Positions 16,095 to 30,318 of a stretch of 64,000 nt of DNA are shown one piece after another; the stretch's first letter is position 1, and each line of letters opens with the position of its first letter. This stretch comes from Rhodocyclaceae bacterium (GTDB lineage: Bacteria > Pseudomonadota > Gammaproteobacteria > Burkholderiales > Rhodocyclaceae). Location of the stretch: the NCBI GenBank assembly GCA_028869135.1, contig JAGWTC010000001.1, positions 165,916-229,915 of the forward strand, given 5' to 3'. Made by a program: the position numbers and the translations under genes. Below the pieces are notes generated by a model. The model had not been told where the DNA came from and searched no databases. It was given only the letters and a program-made list of their open reading frames with translations.

Positions 16095-17366
16095 ATGTCT
16101 AACACTGTGGCCCTGGAAACCGGCGCAAGCAGCACCTGGTATTCCAACCGCTGGATCCAGCTGGTCATCGGCATTATCTGCATGTCGATGGTCGCCAATA
16201 TGCAATATGGCTGGACCCTGTTCGTCGAGCCGATGGCTCAAAAGCACGGCTGGACGCGCGCCGCGATCCAGGTTGCATTCACCATTTTCATCCTGACCGA
16301 AACCTGGCTTGTCCCGGTTGAAGGCTGGGTCGTCGACAAACTCGGCCCGCGCAAGGTCGTATTCGTCGCCGGCATCCTGTGCGCCCTTGCCTGGGTGCTC
16401 AATGCCAAGGCCGAGTCGCTGGGCATGCTCTACTTCGCCGCTGTCATCGGCGGCATCGGCGCAGGCACCGTGTATGGCACCTGCGTTGGCAATGCCGTGA
16501 AGTGGTTCTCCGACAAGCGCGGCCTGGCTGCCGGCCTGACCGCCGCCGGCTTCGGCGCCGGCTCCGCCCTGACCATCATCCCGATCGCCAACATGATCAA
16601 GGCCGATGGCTACGAAGCCGCCTTCTGGAACTTCGGCCTGATCCAGGGCATCAGCGTCATGGTGCTCGGCCTGCTGCTGATCAAGCCGCCCGCCTCCTCC
16701 TCGTCCAAGACTGCAGGCAAGGCCACCGTGCAGCAAAGCAACCGCGACTACACCATGGGTGAAATGGTGCGCAAGCCCGTGTTCTGGCTGATGTATCTGC
16801 TGTTCGTGTCGGTTGCCGCCGGCGGCCTGATCGCCACCGCCCAGCTCGGCTCCATCGCCAAGGACTTCGGTCACGACAACACCACGCTCAGCTGGTTCGG
16901 TCTGACCCTGCCGGCGCTGACCTTCGCGCTGACCATCGACCGCATCCTGAACGGCGTGACCCGTCCCTTCTTCGGCTGGGTGTCGGACAAGATCGGCCGC
17001 GAACCGACCATGCTGTTCGCGTTCCTGATGGAAGGCATCGGCATCATCGCCCTCCTGAAGTACGGCCACGATCCGGTTGCCTTCGTGATCCTGACCGGCC
17101 TGGTGTTCTTCGCCTGGGGTGAAATCTTCTCGCTGTTCCCCTCGATGTGTGCCGACACCTTCGGTTCCGAGAACGCTGCAGGCAACGCCGGCATGTTGTA
17201 CACCGCCAAGGGCACCGCATCGATGCTGGTTCCGGTCGGCGCCTGGATGGTTTCCAGCTTCGGTTGGGACTCGGTGTTCTACTTTGCTTCCGCACTGAAC
17301 ATCTTCGCTGGCCTGGCCTCCTGGTTCTGGCTCAAGCCGATGCGTAGCAAGTTCATGGCGCAGTAA
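16095..17366 (+). CDS. OFA-family MFS transporter (oxalate/formate antiporter-like)
   Basis: A 423-residue major facilitator protein with about twelve membrane helices in two halves, joined by a loop near residues 195-220. Family marks include WTLFVEPMAQKHGW in the first loop, DKLGPRKV between helices 2 and 3, YGTCVGNAVKWFSDKRG and SDKIGREPTM. It resembles the Oxalobacter OxlT/OFA group that exchanges small mono- or dicarboxylates across the inner membrane. A very strong GGAGGAG lies 7 bases before the ATG. It has its own long regulatory region and a terminator. No oxalyl-CoA decarboxylase or formyl-CoA transferase is in this window, so the substrate is open. Confidence 0.85.
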   Translation: MSNTVALETGASSTWYSNRWIQLVIGIICMSMVANMQYGWTLFVEPMAQKHGWTRAAIQVAFTIFILTETWLVPVEGWVVDKLGPRKVVFVAGILCALAWVLNAKAESLGMLYFAAVIGGIGAGTVYGTCVGNAVKWFSDKRGLAAGLTAAGFGAGSALTIIPIANMIKADGYEAAFWNFGLIQGISVMVLGLLLIKPPASSSSKTAGKATVQQSNRDYTMGEMVRKPVFWLMYLLFVSVAAGGLIATAQLGSIAKDFGHDNTTLSWFGLTLPALTFALTIDRILNGVTRPFFGWVSDKIGREPTMLFAFLMEGIGIIALLKYGHDPVAFVILTGLVFFAWGEIFSLFPSMCADTFGSENAAGNAGMLYTAKGTASMLVPVGAWMVSSFGWDSVFYFASALNIFAGLASWFWLKPMRSKFMAQ

Positions 17367-17410
17367 GCCGGGAACGCCCCCTCTCCGGCTCCTGGCCGGA
17401 TTGCAAAAAA

Positions 17411-17439
17411 CGGGAAGCCTTTGGCTTCCCGTTTTTTTT
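17411..17439 (+). terminator. Rho-independent terminator after the OFA transporter
   Basis: CGGGAAGCC (17411-17419) pairs with GGCTTCCCG (17423-17431) around a TTT loop, followed by eight T residues. A run of A just before it makes it potentially bidirectional. Confidence 0.93.
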
Positions 17440-17512
17440 GCCCACGTCGCGAAATGATTGAGTTGCCAATGCAAAATTGATACGCTGCACAAACAACAAG
17501 ACAAGTATCATT

Positions 17513-20791
<3,279 letters not shown>

Positions 20792-20857
20792 TTTTTCACC
20801 GAGCCTGCCGGACTTTGCAGGACAAAGTCATAATTCCTACGTCATCAAGGATCCCAC

Positions 20858-21646
20858 ATGAAATCCGCACTGCTTCGCATTTCCGCCTATGCCGTCGTCG
20901 CTGCATTGTCGGCCCAGACCGCATTCGCCGCCGATGACACCGTCAGCGTGAACGGCAAGACCATTCCGAAGAGCCGAATCGAAACGCTGGTTGCCGGACA
21001 GATGGCGCAAGGCCAGCCTGACACGCCGGAACTGCGCAAGGCCGTCAAGGAAGAACTGGTTCGTCGCGAAGTTCTGGTCCAGGCCGCCACCGCCAAGGGC
21101 ATCGACAAGAAGGCCGACGTGCAGACCCAGGTCGAGATGGCTCGCCAGCAAGTCGTCATCGGCGCCTACCTGCAGGACTATGTGAAGAGCAACCCGCCGA
21201 CCGACGCCCAGATCCGCCAGGAATATGAAGCCGTCAAGGCCCGCGTCGGCGATCGTGAATACAAGGTCCGCCACATTCTGGTCCAGAATGAAGACGAAGC
21301 CAAGGCCATCATCGCCAAACTCAACAAGGGTGAAAAATTCGAAGACCTGGCCAAGCAGTCGCTCGATCCGGGCAGCAAGGAACGCGGTGGCGATCTCGGC
21401 TGGTCCACGCCGGCCGCTTACGTGAAGCCCTTCTCGGATGCAGTGGTTGCGCTGAAGCCGGGCACCTACACCAAGGAGCCGGTCAAGACCGACTTCGGCT
21501 ATCACGTCATCCAGGTCGAAGACAGCCGCGACCTGAAGCTGCCGACGCTGGAAGAAGCGAAGCCGCAAATCAGCCAGCGCCTGGCCCAGCAGATTGTCGA
21601 GAAGCACGTGAACGACCTGCGCGCCAAGGCCAAGGTAGTCCAGTAA
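20858..21646 (+). CDS. Periplasmic parvulin-type peptidyl-prolyl isomerase
   Basis: A 262-residue protein with a cleavable signal peptide ending near residue 24 (QTAFA). A SurA-like N-terminal helical part (about 30-125) precedes a PpiC rotamase domain (about 135-235) with the conserved VRHILVQNEDEA, GGDLGWSTP and TDFGYHVIQVED. It assists folding of exported proteins at X-Pro bonds. It resembles the single-domain PpiC/PrsA-type chaperones of betaproteobacteria rather than two-domain SurA. It is followed directly by a terminator. Confidence 0.9.
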   Translation: MKSALLRISAYAVVAALSAQTAFAADDTVSVNGKTIPKSRIETLVAGQMAQGQPDTPELRKAVKEELVRREVLVQAATAKGIDKKADVQTQVEMARQQVVIGAYLQDYVKSNPPTDAQIRQEYEAVKARVGDREYKVRHILVQNEDEAKAIIAKLNKGEKFEDLAKQSLDPGSKERGGDLGWSTPAAYVKPFSDAVVALKPGTYTKEPVKTDFGYHVIQVEDSRDLKLPTLEEAKPQISQRLAQQIVEKHVNDLRAKAKVVQ

Positions 21647-21669
21647 ACCGGCTGACGACACTGAGCGAA

Positions 21670-21701
21670 CAAACGGGAGCTGCGGCTCCCGTTTGTTTTT
21701 T
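21670..21701 (+). terminator. Rho-independent terminator after the PPIase gene
   Basis: CAAACGGGAGC (21670-21680) pairs with GCTCCCGTTTG (21685-21695) around TGCG and is followed by a run of six T. Confidence 0.93.
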
Positions 21702-21801
21702 GTCAAACCGGATGACATTACCTCATGTCAGAACGCCATCTTCCGGGGCAGGATGGCGCAATTTGATGTAGTTTAGCAACATCGCTTTCGAACCATAGGC
21801 C

Positions 21802-23958
21802 ATGACAGGATCCGCCCTGCCCCTGCCGCGTTCGCTTCTCGCCGCGCTGACGCTTCTGCTGTTCAGTGCCGCCTGGTGGGCCGAGCCCCTGCAGACACTG
21901 CTCGACCGGCCGCATCTGTTTCCGCTGCAGCTGCATACCGTGATGGAAAGCTTCGCCGTTCTGGTAGCGATCCTGATCTTCACCATTTCCTGGAGCACCT
22001 ACAGTGCCGAGCGGCCGGGAAACGTCATCATCATCGCTTGCGGCTTTCTTTGCGTCGGCCTGCTCGATTTCGCCCACACGCTCTCCTACAAGGGCATGCC
22101 CGATTTCGTTACGCCCGCCAGCCCCCAGAAAGCCATCGTGTTCTGGCTGTTTGCAAGATATGCCAACGCCCTGACCCTGCTGGCGGTGGCGTTGCGCCCC
22201 TGGCAACCGTTCGCCTCTCCGCGCACCCGCTACCTGCTGCTGGCCGCAAGCCTTGGGCTGGTGGCCGCCCTCTATGCCATCGAGCTCGACCTGGGTGCGA
22301 TGCTGCCGCGCATGTATGTCGAGGGCGCCGGCCTCACCCCGCTCAAGATCGTGCTGGAGTATGCGCTGATCGCAGCGCTGCTTGCCGCCGCCTGGCTGTT
22401 TCACCGCAAGGCCGAACGCAACCCGGACGTCAATGCGCATCTGATCCTGTGCGCCATCCTGATCACCGTCCTCAGCGAAATCTGCCTCGCCAGCTACCAA
22501 AACGTCAATGACGTCTACAGCCTGCTGGGCCATGCGTACAAGGTTATCGCCTACTGGTTCATTTACCGCGCCATCTTCGTTACCAGCGTACAGCAGCCCT
22601 ACGAACGACTGCAGGCCGAGATTGCCGAACGCCTGCGGGCCGAAGCGACGGCCGACTATCTGGTCCATCACGACCCGCTGACCGGATTGCCGAACCGCCA
22701 CCTGCTTGAAATCCGGCTGGAGCAGACGCTGGCCCAGGCGATCAGCAACAGCCGGCAATGCGCGGTGGCGTTCGTGAATCTCGACAGTTTCCAGGCCATC
22801 AATGATTCGCTCGGCCTTGCCAGCGGCGACGAGGTTTTGAAAGTTGTCGCATTGCGCATGGGCCAGACCATACGCGACACTGACACCCTGGCCCGCTACG
22901 GCAGCGACGACTTCGTGCTGGTGCTCGCCGATCTGACAGACGACGCCGAAGTCATGCCCATATTGCAGAAGGTGCTCGACATCGTGCAGGAACCGTGTCT
23001 GGTCGGCGGGCAGGAAATCACAATGACCGTCTCGATCGGCCTGGCGCTCGGTCCGGCTGACGGCGCCAAGCCGGAGCAGTTGCTCATGAATGCCGACGCT
23101 GCCATGCATCGCGCCAAGCAGAACGGCGGCAACACCTACAGCTTCTTTGAGGAAGCGATGAATGCGACGGCAACCGAATATCTGACGCTGCGCAACGGCA
23201 TCAAGAAGGGGCTGGCGCGCGACGAGTTCGTGCTTTTCTACCAGCCCCAGATCGATCTCGCCAGCGGACGCGTCATCGGCGCCGAAGCGCTGGTGCGCTG
23301 GCAGCACCCCGAGCATGGCCTGATCCCTCCGGCCCGGTTCATTCCGGTGGCCGAGGAAAGCGGGCTCATTCTGCCGCTCAGCGGCTGGATACTGGAAACC
23401 GCCTGCCGCCAGACGGTCGGCTGGCTGCGTTCAGGCTTGCCGCCGATCCGCATTGCCGTCAACCTCTCCGCACTTCAATTCACGCGCGACAACCTTTTCG
23501 AACGAATCCGCGCTACGCTCGCCCAGAGCGGCCTGCCGCCCCACCTGCTCGAACTGGAGCTGACCGAATCGCTGCTGATGCAAGACCATGTCACGATATC
23601 GGACACTATCGCGCGGCTCAAGAGCTTGGGCGTGCGCATTGCGATCGATGACTTCGGCACCGGCTACTCCAGCCTTTCCTACCTGAAACGCTTCGCCGTC
23701 GACGTCCTCAAGATCGACCAGTCCTTCACTCGCGGCATTGTCGACAATCAGGACGATCTGGCCATCGTCAATGCCATCATCCAGATGGCGCACAGCCTCG
23801 GACTGGCTACCTTGGCCGAAGGAGTGGAAACGGAAGCGGCCCGCAAGCTGCTCGAAGAGAACGGCTGCAACGATGGTCAGGGCTATCTGTTTGCCCGCCC
23901 GATGCCTGCCGTGGAGTTTATCGAATTCCTGCACCGCCAGCAGACAGCCGTTGCCTGA
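21802..23958 (+). CDS. MASE3-GGDEF-EAL protein, probable c-di-GMP phosphodiesterase
   Basis: 718 residues. The N-terminal MASE3-type membrane sensor has about seven helices over residues 10-262, with HTLSYKGMP near 92-100. The GGDEF domain (about 285-445) is degenerate: the signature is G367-S-D-D-F371 and the metal-site motif reads NLDSF, so cyclase activity is doubtful. The EAL domain (about 460-710) is intact, with E495-A-L-V-R, NLSALQF, ELTES, DDFGTGYSS and KIDQSF, so it should hydrolyse c-di-GMP, possibly with the GGDEF part as a GTP-sensing regulatory domain. It stands alone between terminators. Start ATG 21802. Confidence 0.88.
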   Translation: MTGSALPLPRSLLAALTLLLFSAAWWAEPLQTLLDRPHLFPLQLHTVMESFAVLVAILIFTISWSTYSAERPGNVIIIACGFLCVGLLDFAHTLSYKGMPDFVTPASPQKAIVFWLFARYANALTLLAVALRPWQPFASPRTRYLLLAASLGLVAALYAIELDLGAMLPRMYVEGAGLTPLKIVLEYALIAALLAAAWLFHRKAERNPDVNAHLILCAILITVLSEICLASYQNVNDVYSLLGHAYKVIAYWFIYRAIFVTSVQQPYERLQAEIAERLRAEATADYLVHHDPLTGLPNRHLLEIRLEQTLAQAISNSRQCAVAFVNLDSFQAINDSLGLASGDEVLKVVALRMGQTIRDTDTLARYGSDDFVLVLADLTDDAEVMPILQKVLDIVQEPCLVGGQEITMTVSIGLALGPADGAKPEQLLMNADAAMHRAKQNGGNTYSFFEEAMNATATEYLTLRNGIKKGLARDEFVLFYQPQIDLASGRVIGAEALVRWQHPEHGLIPPARFIPVAEESGLILPLSGWILETACRQTVGWLRSGLPPIRIAVNLSALQFTRDNLFERIRATLAQSGLPPHLLELELTESLLMQDHVTISDTIARLKSLGVRIAIDDFGTGYSSLSYLKRFAVDVLKIDQSFTRGIVDNQDDLAIVNAIIQMAHSLGLATLAEGVETEAARKLLEENGCNDGQGYLFARPMPAVEFIEFLHRQQTAVA

Positions 23959-23998
23959 GTGTCTGCGGGCTCAGCCGACAAGACAGCCGGTACGGGAA

Positions 23999-24042
23999 AA
24001 AACAAAGGAGCCCGATTTTTCAATTCGGGCTCCTTTGTTTTT
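23999..24042. terminator. Bidirectional terminator between the EAL-protein gene and purL
   Basis: A long stem, AACAAAGGAGCCCGA (24001-24015) with TCGGGCTCCTTTGTT (24025-24039), has A-runs on the left and T-runs on the right, so it can stop both convergent transcripts. Confidence 0.92.
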
Positions 24043-24054
24043 GGCGGGATCAGT

Positions 24055-27000
24055 TTAGCCGACCCACTTCCGCGCATTCCTGAACATCGTCATCCACGGC
24101 GAATCCTCGCCCCACTCGGCCGGATGCCAGGACATCTGAGCCGTGCGGAAAACGCGCTCGGGGTGCGGCATCATGATGGTAAAGCGGCCGTCATGCGTGG
24201 TCACGCCGGTAATGCCGTCGGGCGAACCGTTCGGATTGAAAGGATAGGTCGTCGCCACCTTGCCGTGGTTATCGACGTAGCGCATGGCCTGGATCGCCTT
24301 GGCCTGCTGGCCGTCCTTGAAGACCGCGCGCCCTTCGCCGTGCGAAACCACGACAGGGATGCGCGAACCGGCCATGTCCTTGAAGAAGATCGACGGCGAC
24401 TGCGGAATCTCGACCATCACGAAACGCGCCTCGAACTGCTCGCTGCGGTTGCGGTGGAAGGTCGGCCAGTGTTCGGCGCCGGGGATGATGGAAGCGAGAT
24501 TGCTCATCATCTGGCAGCCGTTGCAGACGCCCAGCGCAAAGGTGTCGGCGCGCCAGAAGAAGTCCTCGAACTCGTCGCGCAGGCGATCATTAAAGAGGAT
24601 GGACTTGGCCCAGCCCTGCCCCGCGCCCAGCACGTCGCCGTAGCTGAAGCCGCCGCAGGCAGCGAAGCCCTTGAAGTCGGACAGGTGATGGCGGCCGCTC
24701 TGCAGATCGGACATGTGCACGTCGTAGGGCTCGAAGCCGGCGCGCTCGAAGGCCGCAGCCATTTCGACCTGGCCGTTCACGCCCTGCTCGCGCAGAATGG
24801 CGACACGCGGACGCGAGCCGACAACGGCCGGCGCCTTGCTGCCTGAAACATCGGCGGCCGCACTGCCGCCGAGCGCCGCTTGCAACTCGGCCTGCTCCTG
24901 AGCAGAAAAACCGCTGCTGTCGGCCACTTGCAACTGCGGGCGCTTGGGCAGCACCAGCTGCGCATTCGGATCGAAGGTCAGATGCGCCGACAGGCCCGGA
25001 TTCTTGGCATCGAGCAGCGCATCGAACTCCTCCTTGGCCGAGGCGGCATCGTCGCGCAAGGCGGCGATGCGATAGCTGGTCTCGGACCAGGCGCGCTGCA
25101 GATCGACGCGCTTGGCGCCGAACACCGACTGGGCGTTGCGCCAGACCCGGACCTCATCGCCATCGTTGAGCGTACCGATGACATGGCTGACGGCGCCAAG
25201 GCCGGCAGCACGCAGCTTGTCCATGACTTCGGCGCGATCATCGCGACGAATCTGCACGACGGCGCCGAGCTCCTCGTTGAACAGCACTTCGAGCAGCTTG
25301 TCGTTGATGCGGCCCGGCAGCGACTTGCCGTCGCGCTCCTGGCCGTCGACGTCGTTGCCCAGCGCGTCATAACAAACGGAATCCAGATTCAGCGACACGC
25401 CGGTATGGCCGGCAAAAGCCATTTCGCAGACGGTGGCGAACAGACCGCCATCGCCACGGTCGTGATAAGCAAGCAGCTTGGGGCGCAGCGACTGGATGGC
25501 GTTGAAGAAATTACGCAGCAGCCCTGCATCGGCATCCGGCACGACGTTGCCGCTGACACCCCATGCCTGGGCGAGAGCCGAGCCGCCGAGGCGGTTCTGG
25601 CCGGCGCCGAGATCGATCAGGATCAGCTCGGTCTCGCCGCCTTCGGTGACGAGTTGCGGGGTCAGGGTGGTGCGAATGTCGGAGACCGGTGCGAAGGACG
25701 TGATAATCACGGACATCGGCGCAACGACCTGCTTGTCCTTGCCGTCCTCCTGCCAGCTGGTCTTCATGCTCAAGCTGTCCTTGCCGACCGGAATGCTGAG
25801 GTCGAGCGAGCGGCAGAAATCGAGCGCGACGGCCTCGACCGTATCGAACAGCGCGGCGTCCTCGCCGCCGTGGCCGGCGGCCGCCATCCAGTTGGCGGAC
25901 AGCTTGATGTTGCCGATCTCGTCGATTGCGGCGGCAGCGATATTGGTCACCGCCTCGCCCACCGCCATGCGGCCGGAAGCCGGTGCATCGAGCAAGGCCA
26001 GCGGAGTACGCTCGCCCATGGCGAAGGCTTCGCCCTTGGTGCTCTGATAGCCGAGCGCGGTCACCGCCACATCGGCGACGGGCACTTGCCACGGGCCGAC
26101 GAACTGGTCGCGCGCGGTCATGCCGCCGACGGTGCGGTCGCCGATGGTGATCAGGAAGCTCTTGGAGGCGACGCTGGGCATGGCCAGCACGCGGCGGGCG
26201 GCCTCTTCCAGCGTAATGCCGGACAGGTCGAAAGCCGGAACGTCGCGCATGACGCGCTTGGCTTCGCGATGCATGCGCGGCGGCTTGCCGAGCAGCACTT
26301 CCATCGGCATGGCGACGGCGTCGTTCTTGAAGTGTTCGTCGTGGACGATCAGCTGGCCGTCGTCGGTGGCGGTGCCGAGCACGGCGAAGGGACAGCGCTC
26401 GCGTTCGCACATCTTCTGGAACATGTCGAGGTTCTCGGGCGCGATCGCGAGGACGTAACGCTCCTGCGATTCGTTGCACCAGATTTCCTTGGGCGACATG
26501 CCCGACTCTTCGGTCGGCACGGCGCGCAACTGGAACAGCGCACTGCAACCGGCATCGTTGACCAGCTCGGGCATGGCGTTCGAGATGCCGCCGGCGCCGA
26601 CGTCGTGGATCGCCAGGATCGGATTGTCTTCACCGAGCTGCCAGCAGCGGTCGATGACCTCCTGCGCACGACGCTCCATTTCCGGATTGCCGCGCTGCAC
26701 GGAAGCGAAGTCGAGATCGGCGGTATTGGTGCCGGTCGTCATCGACGAGGCGGCGCCGCCGCCGAGACCGATCAGCATGCCCGGGCCGCCGAGCTGGATC
26801 AGCAGTGCGCCCTTGCCGAACTTGATCTTGTGCGAGTGTTCGGCGCTGATATTGCCGAGACCACCGGCGATCATGATGGGCTTGTGATAGCCGCGCACCT
26901 CGCCGTCGAAGGTCTGCTCCAGCGTACGGAAGTAACCGGTCAGATTGGGACGGCCGAATTCGTTGTTGAAGGCGGCCGCACCCAGCGGGCCTTCGATCAT

Positions 27001-28086
27001 GATGTCGAGCGCGGAAGCGATGCGCTCCGGCTTGCCGTACTGCGATTCCCACGGCTGCTGGAAATCGGGAATATTCAGGTCGGACACCGAGAAGCCGCAC
27101 AGGCCGGCCTTGGGCTTGGAGCCGCGGCCGGTCGAGCCTTCGTCGCGAATCTCGCCGCCGCTGCCGGTGGAGGCGCCGGGGAAAGGCGAAATGGCGGTCG
27201 GGTGATTATGCGTCTCGACCTTGGTCAGGAAGTGCGTCAGCTCTTCCTTGTAGGCGTAGCTGCCGTCGGCGCGCGGGAGGAAGCGCTGGTTCTGTGCGCC
27301 TTCCATGATCGAGGAATTGTCCGAATAGGCCACCACGGTGCCTTGCGGGTGCGCCTTGTGCGTCTCGCGCACCATGCCGAACAAGGACAGCGGCTGGTCC
27401 TCGCCATCCACGGTCCAGCTGGCGTTGAAAATCTTGTGGCGGCAGTGCTCCGAATTCGCCTGTGCGAACATCATCAGTTCAATGTCGTTCGGATTGCGCT
27501 TCAGCTTGATGAAATTTTCGACGAGGTAGTCGATCTCGTCCGGCGACAGCGCCAGCCCCAGTTCGACGTTGGCTTTGAGCAATGCGTCCTTGCCCTGCCC
27601 CAACACATCAATCGCCAGCAGCGGTTGCGGCGGCACATGGCGGAACAAATCGTTGGCAGCATCCAGGCTGTCGAGCACCGATTCGGTCATGCGATCATGC
27701 AGTTTGGGTAACAGCGCAGCAGAATCGAACTGGCCGCTCACGTGATAGGCGATGCCGCGCTCGATGCGCTTGATCGCCTTGAAGCCGCACTGGCGGGCGA
27801 TATCGGTCGCCTTGGAAGCCCACGGAGAAATCGTGCCCAGACGCGGCGTAACCAAAACCAGGCTGTCGGCGGGCTCGGCCGGCAGGGTCGCCGCAATTCC
27901 CAGCAGGTCCTTGAGGCGGCTCAGCTCCTCTGCCGACAGCGCGCCCTCCAGCTCGATGAAATACCAGTGCTCGGCGGCAATCGCGCTGACACCAGCGGAT
28001 TTGACGGTTTCGGCGAGACGGGCAAGACGGGTGGAGGAATAGGCGGCGAGGCCGCGCAGCTTGAGGATGTCGGGGGTAGCGGACAT
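24055..28086 (-). CDS. purL: Phosphoribosylformylglycinamidine synthase (large single-chain form)
   Basis: Fourth step of purine synthesis, converting FGAR to FGAM with glutamine and ATP. At 1343 residues it is the full proteobacterial fusion. An N-terminal PurS-like part leads to two AIRS-type ATP-binding halves ([20 protein letters not shown], then VGKDSLSMK) and a C-terminal class I glutamine amidotransferase (about 1080-1343) with the catalytic Cys in [13 protein letters not shown] and the His-Glu pair in MPHPERVF. Start ATG 28086. It is divergent from the cnoX-like gene and convergent with the EAL gene. No frameshift or missing motif was seen. Confidence 0.97.
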   Translation of the reverse strand: MSATPDILKLRGLAAYSSTRLARLAETVKSAGVSAIAAEHWYFIELEGALSAEELSRLKDLLGIAATLPAEPADSLVLVTPRLGTISPWASKATDIARQCGFKAIKRIERGIAYHVSGQFDSAALLPKLHDRMTESVLDSLDAANDLFRHVPPQPLLAIDVLGQGKDALLKANVELGLALSPDEIDYLVENFIKLKRNPNDIELMMFAQANSEHCRHKIFNASWTVDGEDQPLSLFGMVRETHKAHPQGTVVAYSDNSSIMEGAQNQRFLPRADGSYAYKEELTHFLTKVETHNHPTAISPFPGASTGSGGEIRDEGSTGRGSKPKAGLCGFSVSDLNIPDFQQPWESQYGKPERIASALDIMIEGPLGAAAFNNEFGRPNLTGYFRTLEQTFDGEVRGYHKPIMIAGGLGNISAEHSHKIKFGKGALLIQLGGPGMLIGLGGGAASSMTTGTNTADLDFASVQRGNPEMERRAQEVIDRCWQLGEDNPILAIHDVGAGGISNAMPELVNDAGCSALFQLRAVPTEESGMSPKEIWCNESQERYVLAIAPENLDMFQKMCERERCPFAVLGTATDDGQLIVHDEHFKNDAVAMPMEVLLGKPPRMHREAKRVMRDVPAFDLSGITLEEAARRVLAMPSVASKSFLITIGDRTVGGMTARDQFVGPWQVPVADVAVTALGYQSTKGEAFAMGERTPLALLDAPASGRMAVGEAVTNIAAAAIDEIGNIKLSANWMAAAGHGGEDAALFDTVEAVALDFCRSLDLSIPVGKDSLSMKTSWQEDGKDKQVVAPMSVIITSFAPVSDIRTTLTPQLVTEGGETELILIDLGAGQNRLGGSALAQAWGVSGNVVPDADAGLLRNFFNAIQSLRPKLLAYHDRGDGGLFATVCEMAFAGHTGVSLNLDSVCYDALGNDVDGQERDGKSLPGRINDKLLEVLFNEELGAVVQIRRDDRAEVMDKLRAAGLGAVSHVIGTLNDGDEVRVWRNAQSVFGAKRVDLQRAWSETSYRIAALRDDAASAKEEFDALLDAKNPGLSAHLTFDPNAQLVLPKRPQLQVADSSGFSAQEQAELQAALGGSAAADVSGSKAPAVVGSRPRVAILREQGVNGQVEMAAAFERAGFEPYDVHMSDLQSGRHHLSDFKGFAACGGFSYGDVLGAGQGWAKSILFNDRLRDEFEDFFWRADTFALGVCNGCQMMSNLASIIPGAEHWPTFHRNRSEQFEARFVMVEIPQSPSIFFKDMAGSRIPVVVSHGEGRAVFKDGQQAKAIQAMRYVDNHGKVATTYPFNPNGSPDGITGVTTHDGRFTIMMPHPERVFRTAQMSWHPAEWGEDSPWMTMFRNARKWVG

Positions 28087-28205
28087 GGGGTCTCGGGGGC
28101 GGATGAACCGGCTTGGCGCCGGGTTGTCTCATGGGAGGCGCGGCAATTCGCGACAGACCGCAATTATACTCTCCCCTCTCCGCTAAAGCACCCCGCAGAA
28201 CCGCC

Positions 28206-29084
28206 ATGTCCTCCTACGCAATCGACGTAACGACCGCAGATTTCAAGGAAAAAGTCTTCGACGCCTGCATGACCGTGCCCGTGGTCGTGGACTTCTGGGC
28301 CGAATGGTGCGGGCCGTGCAAGGTACTGAAGCCGATTCTGGAAAAACTGGCCATTGAATATGCCGGCCGTTTCATTCTCGCCAAGGTCGATTCCGACGCC
28401 AATCCGGAACTGGCCGGCCACTTTGGCGTACGCAGCATTCCCACCGTCGTGGCGCTGGTCGGCGGCCAGATCGTCGACGGGTTTACCGGCGCCAAGTCCG
28501 AAGGCCAGATACGCGAGTTTCTCGACCGCTTCGTCGCCCCGGCCGAGCCCGCGCCGGGCGCCGATTTGCTCGCGCTCGCCAATACCGCACGCGAAGCGGG
28601 CAATCACGAAGAAGCGCGCCGCCTGCTGACCGAGGCCATCGCCGCCGACCCCGGTCACCACGATGCCGCCATATTGCTGACCGAGATCAGCCTCGAAGAC
28701 GGCGCGCTGGACGAAGCGGAGCACATCCTGACCCGGCTTGCCAGCAGGCCCGGCGAGCCCGATGCGCGCGTGGCGGCGCTGAGCGCCCGGATCACGCTGA
28801 TCCGGAAGAATGCCGGCATCGACACCTCCGCCCTCAAAGCCCAGGTGGAGGCCGCGCCCGATGATCACGCGCTGCGTCTCGAATACGCCAATGCGCTGGC
28901 CGGCAAGCAGGACTGGCGCGGCGCGCTGGAGCAGATGCTGTCCAGCGTCAGGCAGGACAAGACATGGGGCGACGGCGCCGCACGCAAGGCCATGATCGAA
29001 CTGTTCAAGCTGCTCGCCGGCGATGAATCGCAGCAGTCGCTGGTACGCGAGTTCCGCAGTAAACTGGCTGGAACGCTGAACTAG
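28206..29084 (+). CDS. cnoX: Thioredoxin-TPR chaperedoxin, CnoX (YbbN)-like
   Basis: 292 residues. A thioredoxin domain (about 1-110) with an intact WCGPC active site and the cis-Pro in RSIPTV is followed by a helical TPR-like region (about 120-290). E. coli CnoX holds substrates for GroEL and DnaK and lacks a redox-active CxxC; this protein keeps both cysteines, as in many other bacteria, so it may also reduce disulphides. ATG 28206 starts the conserved domain; the frame is open upstream to 28113. A -10-like TATACT lies at 28165-28170 in the gap to divergent purL. Confidence 0.87.
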   Translation: MSSYAIDVTTADFKEKVFDACMTVPVVVDFWAEWCGPCKVLKPILEKLAIEYAGRFILAKVDSDANPELAGHFGVRSIPTVVALVGGQIVDGFTGAKSEGQIREFLDRFVAPAEPAPGADLLALANTAREAGNHEEARRLLTEAIAADPGHHDAAILLTEISLEDGALDEAEHILTRLASRPGEPDARVAALSARITLIRKNAGIDTSALKAQVEAAPDDHALRLEYANALAGKQDWRGALEQMLSSVRQDKTWGDGAARKAMIELFKLLAGDESQQSLVREFRSKLAGTLN

Positions 29085-29103
29085 GCCACACCACCCCACC
29101 TTC

Positions 29104-30318
29104 ATGTATTCGATCAACTCGGCCGGCGTCGGCCTGATTTATTTGGCGCTCAGTCTGGGGCTAGCAGCTTTCGTCGCGCTGGCCTCACGCCAGGTCGATG
29201 GTCAGCGCGGTTTTGCCGAGTGGACGCTGGCCAGCGCAAGCCTGGCGCTGGCCTTTCCGCTGAACCTGATGCAGGGCCACCTTCCGCTAGGCTTGGCCAT
29301 CGGCGTTTCGAACTTCCTGTTCATGTTGGGCTGGTGTTTCCATTACTACGCCATCCGCGCCTTTTTCGGTCATCGCCATCCTCGGGGGCTGTGCTGCAAA
29401 CTGCCATGGCTGCTGGCGCTCGGGCACGGATTGTGGATGGCCTGTCTGGCTGTCGTAATCGAAAACATCGCGGCGCGACTTTATTTCTTCAACATCGCAG
29501 GTGCATTGACACTGGCCGTCGTAGCGCTGGCCGTCACGCCTCCGATCACCGGCTCCTTGCGCTTCGCCGCGCGGCTAACGCGCTGGATATTCGCTGCCAT
29601 CGCGTTTCTGCATGCGGCGCGCGTCGTGTGGTTCGCGATAGCCGGTACGCCAAACAGCGTCATGTCCCCCATTCCCATCCAGATCGTTGTCAGCATCGCC
29701 CAGTCCCTGCTGCAGATTGCCGCGACCTTCAGCTTCCTGTTGATGCAGAATTTTCGGCTTAACGACGAACTGCGCGAGCAAGCCGATCTGGACAGCCTGA
29801 CCGGCATGCTCAACCGGCGCGGACTGGACATCCGTGCCCGTCGCTTGCTTGCCCGGGCCCAGGCGATGGAGAGCCCGATGTCCATCATCATTCTGGATAT
29901 CGATCACTTCAAACAGATCAATGACACGCATGGCCACCCTTTCGGCGACCTGGTACTGTGCTGGCTGTCGGAAAAGCTGCCGAAACTGCTGCGGCCCAAC
30001 GATCTGCTCGGACGCTACGGCGGGGAGGAATTTGTCGCATTGTTGCCTGAGGCCGATCTGACGATCGCTCACATGGTGGCAGAACGCATGCGCTGCAGCA
30101 TCGCCGCTGAAGCACCCGAATTTGACGGCAAAGCCGTACGCATAACGCTCAGCCTTGGTGTCGCGCTAGCCAAGGACGCCGGCTACGAACTGGACGCCTG
30201 TTTCGCCCACGCGGACACGGGACTGTACTGCGCCAAGAATTCCGGCCGCAACCAGGTCCGCTATTTACCGCCCTCAGCGGCGGCAGCCACTCCCCTGCTC
30301 GCTGGCGCAACCGCCTAG
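29104..30318 (+). CDS. Membrane-bound diguanylate cyclase
   Basis: 404 residues. Six to seven hydrophobic helices (about 5-215) form an unassigned membrane sensor. The GGDEF domain (about 225-390) is complete: [15 protein letters not shown] for metal and GTP, G306-G-E-E-F310 as active site, and R297-P-N-D300 as the inhibitory RxxD site exactly five residues ahead. It should therefore make c-di-GMP under product inhibition. It starts 20 bases after cnoX and may be cotranscribed. Its TAG stop overlaps the opposing lolD stop in a CTAG. Confidence 0.9.
   Translation: MYSINSAGVGLIYLALSLGLAAFVALASRQVDGQRGFAEWTLASASLALAFPLNLMQGHLPLGLAIGVSNFLFMLGWCFHYYAIRAFFGHRHPRGLCCKLPWLLALGHGLWMACLAVVIENIAARLYFFNIAGALTLAVVALAVTPPITGSLRFAARLTRWIFAAIAFLHAARVVWFAIAGTPNSVMSPIPIQIVVSIAQSLLQIAATFSFLLMQNFRLNDELREQADLDSLTGMLNRRGLDIRARRLLARAQAMESPMSIIILDIDHFKQINDTHGHPFGDLVLCWLSEKLPKLLRPNDLLGRYGGEEFVALLPEADLTIAHMVAERMRCSIAAEAPEFDGKAVRITLSLGVALAKDAGYELDACFAHADTGLYCAKNSGRNQVRYLPPSAAAATPLLAGATA

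Noticed and set aside
24880..27711. Very long open frame (943 codons) on the plus strand opposite purL
   Set aside because: It is antisense to a complete purL with intact catalytic motifs; the translation is low-complexity Gly/Ala/Arg/His-rich without any family motif, as expected in GC-rich DNA.
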